A stretch of 64,000 nt of DNA, taken from the NCBI GenBank assembly GCA_963795805.1, contig CAWCIV010000001.1, positions 620,001-684,000 on the forward strand. The letters run 5' to 3'. Below, piece by piece: positions 52,262 to 59,579 of this stretch. The notes under the pieces were generated by a model. The model made no database searches. It had not been told where the DNA came from and saw only the letters and a list, made by a program, of their open reading frames with translations. The position numbers and the translations under genes are program-made. Source of the stretch: JALYYC01 sp963795805. Its GTDB lineage: Bacteria > Chloroflexota > Dormibacteria > CF-121. How positions within the stretch are numbered: the first letter of the stretch is position 1; each line of letters starts with the position of its first letter.

Positions 52262-53068
52262 GTGACAGAGAAGGAGACCGTTGGACGGGCACTGATTACC
52301 GGCGCGTCGGCAGGGATCGGCGCCGCTCTCGCGAAGGGACTCGCCGCGCGAGGTCACGACCTGGTCCTGGTCGCGCGGCGCCGAGACCGGCTCGAGGAGC
52401 TCCAGAAATCCCTGAGTGGCCAGCACGGGGTTTCCGTCGATATCCTCCGGGCGGACCTGACGAAACCGGATGACCTGGACCGCGTGGTCGCGGCGATCGA
52501 GTCGGACGGTCGCCTCGGGCTGGTCGTCAACAATGCCGGGTTCGCCGGCTACCGGCCTCTCAAGGATCTCGACCCGGAGATGGCGAACGACCTTATCGAT
52601 CTGCACGTACGCGCGGTCACCCTGCTGTCGCGAGCGGCCCTACCGGGCATGATCGCGCGGGGCTCGGGCGGCATCATCAATGTCGCCTCGCTCCTGGCGT
52701 TCTCAGGGAGTGTCCCCGTTAACCCCTTGCCAGCCAGGGCGACGTACGGCGGCGCGAAGGCCTTCACCGTGGTCTTTACGCAGCTGCTCGCGACCGAGCT
52801 GGCGGCGACTGGCGTGCGCGCCATGGTCGTCTGCCCCGGCATCGTGGCGACCGAATTTCACACTGTCGCGGGCCTGGGTGGTCCGCTCCCGGGATCGATG
52901 AGCGCGGATGACGTGGTGACGGCGATCTTGCGAGGCTACGAAAGCGGCGAGGTCGTCTGTATTCCCGGCCTCGAGGGACCGGAGCGAATCAAGGCATTGG
53001 ATGAGGCCCAGCGGAACCTCTTGATGAGCGGCAACAAACAAAACTTGGCGACCAGATACAAGGACTGA
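52262..53068 (+). CDS. Short-chain dehydrogenase/reductase
   Basis: 268 residues from GTG at 52262, which follows GGAGGAATGC. Rossmann NAD(P)-binding motif TGASAGIGAALAKGLAARGH (T-G-x3-G-x-G), VARRRDRLEEL (Arg after the second strand favours NADP), VVNNAGFAGY (N-N-A-G), catalytic Ser in NVASLLAFSG, and YGGAKAFTVVF (Y-x3-K), with PGIVATEFH after. The full classical SDR tetrad is present. Substrate unknown; relatives include long-chain ketoacyl reductases and DltE-type enzymes. Divergent from the lipoprotein gene. Confidence 0.92.
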   Translation: MTEKETVGRALITGASAGIGAALAKGLAARGHDLVLVARRRDRLEELQKSLSGQHGVSVDILRADLTKPDDLDRVVAAIESDGRLGLVVNNAGFAGYRPLKDLDPEMANDLIDLHVRAVTLLSRAALPGMIARGSGGIINVASLLAFSGSVPVNPLPARATYGGAKAFTVVFTQLLATELAATGVRAMVVCPGIVATEFHTVAGLGGPLPGSMSADDVVTAILRGYESGEVVCIPGLEGPERIKALDEAQRNLLMSGNKQNLATRYKD

Positions 53069-53076
53069 TTGAGGTA

Positions 53077-54303
53077 TCAGGCGGCGATGACGCGGTTTCG
53101 ACCGGCCGCCTTGGCCTGATAGAGGGCGCGGTCCGCGGCCAGCACGAGGCTGGTGGGGTCCTGGCCATCGATCGGGAAGGTGGCGACGCCGAAGCTGACT
53201 GTCACGGCATGGCTGCCGCCGAGGAAGGGTGCGCCCTCGATGCGAGCGCGCAGGGATTCGGAAAAGGCCAACGCCCCGTCCTTGTCGGTGTCGGTCATCA
53301 AGACCGCGAATTCCTCGCCGCCGGTACGGAACGCTGAGTCGGTGACGCGCTTTGGGGCCATCTGGATCAGGCGGGCTACCTGTTGGAGGGCCAGGTCGCC
53401 TTCGGGGTGACCGTAACGGTCGTTGATCTCTTTGAAGTGGTCGATGTCCGCGACGACCAGGGAGAGCTGCTGCCCCGTCTGATGGACCCGCATCAGTTCT
53501 TGGGCAAGGAGGCGGTCGAACTCCCGGCGGTTGGCCAGTCCTGTCAGCGCATCGATGCGCGAGAGCGTATCGATGAACTGGTACATGGTGGCGTTTTGGA
53601 TCGCCATCGCCGCATGGCTGATGACGGTGTTGAGGAAGGCGCGGTCCTCAACCGTGTAGTCGGGACGACGACGCGAGGTCAGGGCCACAATGCCAATCCG
53701 TTGCCCATGGGCATCGAGCAAGGGGGCGGCGAGGCAGGGCATCTCACGGTCGAGCCACACCGGTCGGATCAGGCCGGCTTCTCCAGCCAGCGCGGTGGTG
53801 ACCCAACGATCACTGGGGTTGAGGGAGGTGGGGAATTCCTCGGCGACCTTGACGGCGAGCTCGAATGAGCCCTGCGGGGCCCGAATCCAGATCGCGACCC
53901 CGTCGCCGGCGAAGAAACGGCTGAGGCCGCCGCTCAGCCGGTCCAGAACGGCGGAGAGTTGCATGGTCTGGTTGAACTCGGCCATCAGGTCGATCAAGGC
54001 CCGGGCCTGGCCGAAGCGGCGCTGGAGCTCACCGTTTTGCTCGGCCAGCTGTCGCTGCCGGGCCACGAGTGGCTCGGTCAGGGACCAGAGCCGCAGAAGG
54101 GCCGCGTCGGCAAGCTTGTCCTTGACCAGGGGCGGCTGCTCCTTAAGGCCCTCCGGCGACAGCGCGCTGATCGAGGCCAGGGCAGCCCGCTGGGGCGCCT
54201 GGAAACGGCGGGCAACGCGAAATCCTACCCCGCCGGCGACCACCAGGGCCAGGACGGCAGCGAGGAGCAGGGCATACGGAAGGACGGTCTGGAGCGCGGC
54301 CAC
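53077..54303 (-). CDS. GAF-GGDEF diguanylate cyclase
   Basis: 408 residues: an N-terminal helix (LLLAAVLALVVAGGVGFRVA), a coiled linker with ALLRLWSLTEPLVARQRQLA, a GAF domain (about 105-245, IDLMAEFNQTMQLSAVLDRL to NTVISHAAMAIQNAT), and a GGDEF domain. The latter has RIDALTGLANRREFDRLLAQ, VVADIDHFKEINDRYGHPEG, and FRTGGEEFAVLMTD with the active G-G-E-E-F near residue 327. No RxxD inhibitory site precedes it. Makes c-di-GMP from two GTP. With the two HD-GYP proteins it gives the window a full make-and-break set. Confidence 0.93.
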   Translation of the reverse strand: MAALQTVLPYALLLAAVLALVVAGGVGFRVARRFQAPQRAALASISALSPEGLKEQPPLVKDKLADAALLRLWSLTEPLVARQRQLAEQNGELQRRFGQARALIDLMAEFNQTMQLSAVLDRLSGGLSRFFAGDGVAIWIRAPQGSFELAVKVAEEFPTSLNPSDRWVTTALAGEAGLIRPVWLDREMPCLAAPLLDAHGQRIGIVALTSRRRPDYTVEDRAFLNTVISHAAMAIQNATMYQFIDTLSRIDALTGLANRREFDRLLAQELMRVHQTGQQLSLVVADIDHFKEINDRYGHPEGDLALQQVARLIQMAPKRVTDSAFRTGGEEFAVLMTDTDKDGALAFSESLRARIEGAPFLGGSHAVTVSFGVATFPIDGQDPTSLVLAADRALYQAKAAGRNRVIAA

Positions 54304-54398
54304 CAGTCATGCAACGGGCGACAGGGGCGGAAACGGCAGCGTTGCGATTTGCGTTACGGGAATCCAGTCCCCGGGGGGAGGAGCGAGAGGAGGAAAGG

Positions 54399-54417
54399 CC
54401 TCCCCGTAAGCGGGAGG
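54399..54417. repeat. REP-like palindrome
   Basis: CCTCCCCG-TAAG-CGGGAGG lies in the gene-free stretch between the GGDEF gene and the small secreted protein gene (54304-54464). It has the same C-rich/G-rich design as the copies near 46546, 58290 and 61975. Nothing else is seen in this stretch apart from G-rich runs. Confidence 0.45.
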
Positions 54418-54464
54418 GAAGATCCGGGGCTTACAGGGAGGCTGGGGTCGGGTCGGCGGCAGGG

Positions 54465-54806
54465 TTACTCCTGGCCGTTGAACTGGTGGTCGACGTTGGA
54501 TTCGGTGGTCGAGCCGGCGACCTCATCGGTGTGGCCGCCCGCCGCATCCGCGGCGGTTTCGGGAGTCGTTGTTTCGGCCGGCTCCGCGGTGGGATCAGCC
54601 GGCGCCGGCGCCGGCGCCGCCGCCTGGACCGCGGCCGCCGCCCTGGCCGCCACCGGGACAGCCTTGGTGGCTGCGACGAGGGTGGCCCTGGTTGCCGTGA
54701 CGCGGGCCGTCGGGGTCGGAGCGGCTGCCGCGGTGATGGCCGGCACTGCCGCGATCGCGATCAGGGACGGGACGCCTACGGCGACGATAATTCTGCTAAT
54801 TCGCAT
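54465..54806 (-). CDS. Small secreted Ala/Thr/Pro-rich protein
   Basis: 113 residues from ATG at 54806, after an AGGAGG site. Signal peptide MRISRIIVAVGVPSLIAIAA; then a region of Ala, Thr and Val repeats (RVTATRATLVAATKAVPVAA), an APAPAPADPTAEP run, and an acidic end (TDEVAGSTTESNVDHQFNGQ). The N-V-D-H-Q-F-N-G-Q-E type ending looks like a short acidic, possibly calcium-binding, tail. Family unknown. It is divergent from the response regulator gene with about 134 bp between, and may be under its control; this is an inference from position. Confidence 0.6.
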   Translation of the reverse strand: MRISRIIVAVGVPSLIAIAAVPAITAAAAPTPTARVTATRATLVAATKAVPVAARAAAAVQAAAPAPAPADPTAEPAETTTPETAADAAGGHTDEVAGSTTESNVDHQFNGQE

Positions 54807-54940
54807 CGTTACCTCCTTTGCGAGTTTCCGCCCGGCTCTCAGACCGGGCGCCCCCATGGTGCCAGTCGAAGCTGAACCAGACCTGAATCCGGACCCGAAG
54901 CCTTTAGCCTTTCTTTAGCTGGTGAAGGGATAGTTAGCCT

Positions 54941-55615
54941 GTGCGCGTGCTCCTGGTCGAGGATGATCGACGGCTTGCAGCCAGCCTCCAGCGCGGTCTC
55001 GGCGAGTCCGGCATGGCGGTGGACGCCTTTCACGAGCCCGGCGATGGGATCGCCGCGGCCCTGAGCGTGCCCTATGCCGTGATCGTGCTCGATGTCATGC
55101 TCCCCGGCATGGATGGCTTCGAAGTCTGCCGGCAGCTTCGGCGCCAGCGGGTCAGCACCCCAATCCTGATGCTGACCGCCCGCGATGCCGTCGACGATCG
55201 CGTGTCCGGATTGGAGGCGGGCGCCGACGACTACATGGTCAAACCGTTCGCGCTCCGCGAGCTCATCGCCCGCATCCGCGCCCTCGCCCGCCGTCACCTA
55301 CCGGACCGCGAGGCGGTCCTCCGAGCCGGCAACATCCTCCTGGATACGGCGGCGCACACCCTCTCGGTCAAGGGCCAGCGCGTGGACCTGACCGCGAAGG
55401 AGTTCGCGATCCTGGACTTTTTCCTCCACCACCCTGGCCGGCTCCTGTCGAGGTCCCAGATTATCGAGCACGTCTGGGACTACGACTTCGGCGGCGGCGA
55501 CAACCTGGTCGAGGTCTACATGGGCCGGTTGAGACGCAAGCTGATGGCGGCCGGCTCGCCGGATCCCTTCGTCACCGTTCGAGGTGCGGGATACCGGCTC
55601 GAAGCCGGAGCATGA
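54941..55615 (+). CDS. OmpR/PhoB-family response regulator
   Basis: 224 residues from GTG at 54941. Receiver domain: LLVEDDRRLAASLQRGLGES (acidic pair Asp8/Asp9), phospho-acceptor Asp51 in VIVLDVMLPGMDGFEV, Thr in LMLTARDAVDDRVSGLEAGA and Lys in DDYMVKPFALREL. C-terminal winged helix: VDLTAKEFAILDFFLHHPGR and FGGGDNLVEVYMGRLRRKLM with VRGAGYRLE. The kinase gene starts inside its stop codon (ATGA), so they form a pair. Confidence 0.95.
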   Translation: MRVLLVEDDRRLAASLQRGLGESGMAVDAFHEPGDGIAAALSVPYAVIVLDVMLPGMDGFEVCRQLRRQRVSTPILMLTARDAVDDRVSGLEAGADDYMVKPFALRELIARIRALARRHLPDREAVLRAGNILLDTAAHTLSVKGQRVDLTAKEFAILDFFLHHPGRLLSRSQIIEHVWDYDFGGGDNLVEVYMGRLRRKLMAAGSPDPFVTVRGAGYRLEAGA

Positions 55616-57018
55616 AGCGGCGCCTGAGCGGCACGCGCGCCAAGCTCACCCTGATCCACGCCGCGATTCTCGCTGGGGCCATCCTGCTGGCGGACGTCGC
55701 CTTGTTCCTCGCACTGGCGACATTTGAGCGGAACAGCGTGGATGAGGTCCTGCGCTCGCAGGCGTCCACGATCGCCGCCGGGATCGAAGACGTCAACGGC
55801 CAGGTCCGCTTTGGCGGTGGGGACCTGCCAACGGAAACGCAGCAGGGAATCGCGGTTGATGCGGCGATCGTGACTCGAAGCGGATCGATCATCCAGACTC
55901 CTGCCCAGGTTTTTTCCACGGCGACGCTCCAGCGGCTGGCCAGTCCTGCCCTGGGGTCCTCTGCCCCGACGCTGGAGGACGCGACCGACCGGAGTGGCGT
56001 TCCGCGGCGCGTCTTCGTGGAGTCGTTGGGTGGAACCCAGGGTGCTGATGCCGTGCTGATCGTCAGCCGCTCGCTTGCCGAGCTCAACGCCAACCTGAAG
56101 CGGCTGCTCCTTTTCCTCGGAATTTTCTCCGCGCTGATCGTCCTCGGTGGTGCGGTCCTCGCGCACTGGTTGACAGGCCGGGTGCTTATTCCGGTGCGTC
56201 GAATCGCATCGCTGGCTCGCTCCTTTGGGCAGGCCGACCTTCACCGTCGGGTGGAGGTGGCGGTCCCGCCGGACGAGCTGGGGGAACTCGTCGAAACGTT
56301 CAACGGGATGCTGGCCCGCCTCGAAGCCAGTTTCGAGAGTCTTCGTCGCTTCACCGCCGATGCGTCGCACGAGCTGCGCAGCCCACTGACGATCATGCGG
56401 AGCGAGCTCGAGGTCACGCGGTCTCGCCCGCGGACGGTCGCGGAGTACGAGCGCGTGCTCGATGAGATGGAGACGGAGGTCGAGCACATGGCTCGCCTCG
56501 TCGACCGCCTCCTGATGCTCGCGCGCGCGGATGCCGGGGCGCTGAAACCAGCGCGGGTTTCCGTTGACGCCACGGACTTCCTGGAAGAGATCGGGGCCCG
56601 CTGGTCGACCGCGGCTCAACAACGCGGGGTGCGGATCCGGGTCGAGGTCCCGGTCGATGGCACCATGTCGCTCGATCCCGACTTGATCCGACGCAGCCTC
56701 GACAACCTGATCGACAACGCCATTCGTCACGCACCGGAGGGATCGGCGGTCACCGTTGCCGCGTCGCGTGACGCGCACGACTGGCGCATCGACGTCCGCG
56801 ACGAGGGACCGGGAGTTCCGCCGGCCGACCGCACCCGGATCTTCGAGCGCTTTGCCCGGCTCGACGGGGCCCGCAACAAAGACACCGGCGGGGTAGGGCT
56901 TGGCCTGGCACTCAGCCGGGCGATTGCTGAGGCCCACGGCGGCCATCTCGATCTGATCACGAACAATGGGCGCGGGGCCACCTTCCGCGTGGAGCTTCCG
57001 CAGACGCCCGTCGGCTGA
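55612..57018 (+). CDS. Membrane sensor histidine kinase, partner of the adjacent regulator
   Basis: 468 residues: helix near residues 12-35 (HAAILAGAILLADVALFLAL), an outer domain of about 115 residues, a second helix (LLFLGIFSALIVLGGAVLAH), HAMP (TGRVLIPVRRIASLARSFGQ), HisKA with RFTADASHELRSPLTIMRSE (phospho-His near residue 253), and HATPase_c (LDNLIDNAIRHAPEG, VRDEGPGVPPADRTRIFERF, GVGLGLALSRAIAEAHGG). All catalytic boxes intact. The signal is unknown. It ends one base before the convergent MFS gene. Confidence 0.95.
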   Translation: MKRRLSGTRAKLTLIHAAILAGAILLADVALFLALATFERNSVDEVLRSQASTIAAGIEDVNGQVRFGGGDLPTETQQGIAVDAAIVTRSGSIIQTPAQVFSTATLQRLASPALGSSAPTLEDATDRSGVPRRVFVESLGGTQGADAVLIVSRSLAELNANLKRLLLFLGIFSALIVLGGAVLAHWLTGRVLIPVRRIASLARSFGQADLHRRVEVAVPPDELGELVETFNGMLARLEASFESLRRFTADASHELRSPLTIMRSELEVTRSRPRTVAEYERVLDEMETEVEHMARLVDRLLMLARADAGALKPARVSVDATDFLEEIGARWSTAAQQRGVRIRVEVPVDGTMSLDPDLIRRSLDNLIDNAIRHAPEGSAVTVAASRDAHDWRIDVRDEGPGVPPADRTRIFERFARLDGARNKDTGGVGLGLALSRAIAEAHGGHLDLITNNGRGATFRVELPQTPVG

Positions 57019-58260
57019 TTACGCCGGGCTGCCCTCGACGATCCTTCCTTCCGCGGTCCGGTGCACGCCGCGGACGGCCGGAGCCGCGAGCACCAGGAGG
57101 CTGGGGACGACGATGAGCAGCCCGGCCACGATGAGTGTCGGCCGGTCACCAAAGTGAGCGGCGGCAGGCCCGGCCAGTACGTAGCCCACCGGCATCGCGA
57201 TTGCCGAGATGAGCGAGTCGTAGGCGTCGACTCGTGACATCACCGCTGATGGGATCAGCTGCTGCATCGTCGCCCCCCAGACCTCATTGAAAAAGGAGAG
57301 GGCCCCGTATCCGATGACACACGATGCGGCAATCACCAGGAGCGGAAATGGAGGAACCAGCGACAGCAATTCCAGCGAGGCCAGGGTCAGCGCGAGATTA
57401 GCCGCGACCAATGGTCGGGACGGTTGGTAGCGAAGCGCCAGAAGACCTCCGACGAGCAAGCCGACCCCCAGCGACGCCGCGATCAGGCCCCATGCCGAGG
57501 GACCGCCGAGGTTTCGGGCCGCGATGACCGGGCCAAGGACGAAGAAGGCCGTGATCGCGAAGGCATACAGCGCAGTCGAACACAGGTTGAGCCAGTACCA
57601 CGGCCGGATCGCGACCTCGCGCCAACCGGTTGCCAGCTCGCGGAGAAACGACTCGCGCTGAGCCATGGTTCGTGCCGGCAGCCGAAGCATCGCGAGGGTG
57701 AGGGCGCTGGCGAGGAACGTGAAGCCGTTGATCATAAAGACCCAGCCAGGTCCGAACAGGGCGACGAGGACGCCTGAGAGGGCGGGTCCGACGACGGAGG
57801 TGGCGCTCCGAGACAATCCCATCAGGGCGTTTGCCTGCTGGAGTCCGCAGGCGCTGGTGGTTTCCGGGATCAGGCCGGTGGTTGCCGGCATGAAGAACGC
57901 GGAGGCGATGCCGAATACGATCGCGCCCACGACTAGGTGCCAGACTCGGGCAGTTCCGGAGACGAGCAGCAAACCGACGGCGAACTGCTGCGTAGCCCGA
58001 ACCAGGTCCGACGCCAGCATGACCAACTGGCGAGGGAGGCGGTCGGCCCAGACCCCTCCGACCAACAAGAACAGGACGCGGCTGACGACTCCGGCCGCCA
58101 GGACAAGGCCGAGCTGCGATGCTGACCCGCCGATCCGAAGCACCGCAAACGCCATGGCCACTGGGACCAGGCCATCCCCGGCCGCGGAAATTGCCTGGCC
58201 CGTCCAGAGCAGGCGAAACGGCCGCTGCCCGAGGGGGCGCAGCGCCGCCGGCAAACGCAT
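57019..58260 (-). CDS. MFS transporter
   Basis: 413 residues from ATG at 58260 (MRLPAALRPLGQRPFRLLWT); a longer frame from 58317 runs through a C-rich palindrome and is unlikely. Twelve membrane segments, with the enterobactin-exporter/MFS_3 layout: LLWTGQAISAAGDGLVPVAM at the start, GVWADRLPRQLVMLASDLVR as the family's loop 2-3 motif, and TTGLIPETTSACGLQQANAL between helices 4 and 5. Such proteins usually export drugs or siderophores. Substrate not known. Confidence 0.87.
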   Translation of the reverse strand: MRLPAALRPLGQRPFRLLWTGQAISAAGDGLVPVAMAFAVLRIGGSASQLGLVLAAGVVSRVLFLLVGGVWADRLPRQLVMLASDLVRATQQFAVGLLLVSGTARVWHLVVGAIVFGIASAFFMPATTGLIPETTSACGLQQANALMGLSRSATSVVGPALSGVLVALFGPGWVFMINGFTFLASALTLAMLRLPARTMAQRESFLRELATGWREVAIRPWYWLNLCSTALYAFAITAFFVLGPVIAARNLGGPSAWGLIAASLGVGLLVGGLLALRYQPSRPLVAANLALTLASLELLSLVPPFPLLVIAASCVIGYGALSFFNEVWGATMQQLIPSAVMSRVDAYDSLISAIAMPVGYVLAGPAAAHFGDRPTLIVAGLLIVVPSLLVLAAPAVRGVHRTAEGRIVEGSPA

Positions 58261-58270
58261 CCGGGAGAGT

Positions 58271-58312
58271 CTAGCCCCCACCCGACCCTCCCCCGAAAAC
58301 GGGGGATGGAGG
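58271..58312. repeat. REP-like palindromic repeat
   Basis: CTAGCCCCCACCCGACCCTC leads into CCCCCG-AAAA-CGGGGG (58290-58305) and GATGGAGG. It lies between the MFS gene start and the phosphoesterase gene end. The leading CCCCCACCC-GACCCTC is the same as in the copy at 61961, apart from single changes. Confidence 0.55.
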
Positions 58313-58337
58313 ACCACGTGGGCGAGGTATCTGAGTT

Positions 58338-59462
58338 CTAGGCGGGGGGAGGGAGCGGTTTCTGGGTGAAGTCGAAGCAGTCGCCCATGTCGTCAGCCGC
58401 GTTGTCGCGGGTGTTGATCGGCGTCAGACCAAAGGTCGTTTCGACGAACTTGACCAGGCTGACGTGCGAATGCAGCGCCTTTGAGATGTAGCCCGCCCTG
58501 GCATAGGGGCTCAGCACCAGGCAACCAACTCGCGTGCCATACCGGAACTGGGTGCCGTCGGTCCACGTTTCGACCTCAGGCGGGACGACGTGGTCGTACC
58601 AGCCGCCCCAGTCGTCCCAGGTAATGAAGACCACGGTGTTCGGCCATAGCCCGCCTTTGACGATTGCGGCGACCTGCGCGGCCGTCCAAGCCTGCCCGTC
58701 GTGGACGGACTCGACGGGGTGCTCGCTCATCCCTTTGGGTCCGTAGAGATAGGTCAGGTTGGCGAGCTTTCCGGCCGCGGCATCGACCGCGAACTTGTCG
58801 GCGGTCGTGTTGTTGCCGCTGCCCTTGAGGGCGGTGATGTAGCCCTGCGCATAACCGCCGTAGTTCTTCCAGGTGAGCCCGGCCTTCGTCATGTTCGCCG
58901 GCAGCGAGGGGAGGTTGAAGGGCGGCTGCAGGTTGATCGGGTCGCGGTAGTGCGGGTTGTTGATGATCGGTGAGTCGGCCGCGATCAACATCAAGTGGTT
59001 CGGCGTGGACGGCCCCGCGACTTCGGTGAAGTAGCGATCGCACAGGGTGTATTGCCTGGCGAACCGCCAGTAGTCGGGAATGTTCGCCTGGTCGTACTGC
59101 TCGCGCGCCGCGCCCGTATCGCGCTTCAACCATGATGCGTGATCGTGCGGATGGTCTTTGGTGGGCGGGTCAGAGGCAAGCGCGAGGTTGGCCGCGCCGT
59201 CAGTGCCCGGGAAGCGACCGAAGTAGTTATCGAACGCGTGGTTCTCCTTGACGATGATCACCACGTGCTGGATCTTGCTGTTCGGTTTTGGAGCCGGACC
59301 CGGGTTCGGCGCGGGCCTGGGAGTTGGTCCGGGCACTGGCTTGGGCCCGGGTTTCGGTTTTGGCTTCGGCTTCGGTACAGGCTTCGGGGCCGGCCGCGGC
59401 TTGCTCTTCGTCGCCTTCGTCTTGCTCGCCGACTGCGCGGATTTCTTGATTGGTTTCGTCAT
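58338..59462 (-). CDS. Phosphoesterase-family (phospholipase C/acid phosphatase-like) protein
   Basis: 374 residues. PF04185-type phosphoesterase: HVVIIVKENHAFDNYFGRFP (metal Glu-Asn near residue 73), YDQANIPDYWRFARQYTLCD, RYFTEVAGPSTPNHLMLIAA (nucleophile Thr/Ser region), VVFITWDDWGGWYDHVVPPE, GTRVGCLVLSPYARAGYISK, and HSHVSLVKFVETTFGL. These are the motifs of AcpA/PlcC-like enzymes. The first 62 residues are a Lys/Pro/Ala-rich tract (KPKPKPKPGPKPVPGPTPRP) with no hydrophobic signal sequence. Relatives are usually secreted, so either the protein stays inside or the tract has another role. Confidence 0.85.
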   Translation of the reverse strand: MTKPIKKSAQSASKTKATKSKPRPAPKPVPKPKPKPKPGPKPVPGPTPRPAPNPGPAPKPNSKIQHVVIIVKENHAFDNYFGRFPGTDGAANLALASDPPTKDHPHDHASWLKRDTGAAREQYDQANIPDYWRFARQYTLCDRYFTEVAGPSTPNHLMLIAADSPIINNPHYRDPINLQPPFNLPSLPANMTKAGLTWKNYGGYAQGYITALKGSGNNTTADKFAVDAAAGKLANLTYLYGPKGMSEHPVESVHDGQAWTAAQVAAIVKGGLWPNTVVFITWDDWGGWYDHVVPPEVETWTDGTQFRYGTRVGCLVLSPYARAGYISKALHSHVSLVKFVETTFGLTPINTRDNAADDMGDCFDFTQKPLPPPA

Positions 59463-59579
59463 CCAAGCGCCAGTTTACGGGCGGTCGCCGCTCAAAGCAT
59501 TACGCATGGGGGAGAATTGGACAGATCGCGGCCATCTCGCGACGGATCGTGACGACTTCGCTTCACGTATCGTTTGAGG

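Noticed and set aside
55516..56946. A long minus-strand frame opposite the two-component kinase
   Set aside because: All histidine kinase boxes lie on the plus strand; the minus frame is Arg/His/Asp-rich antisense typical of GC-rich genes. The same applies to 1995-3626 and 60606-61913.
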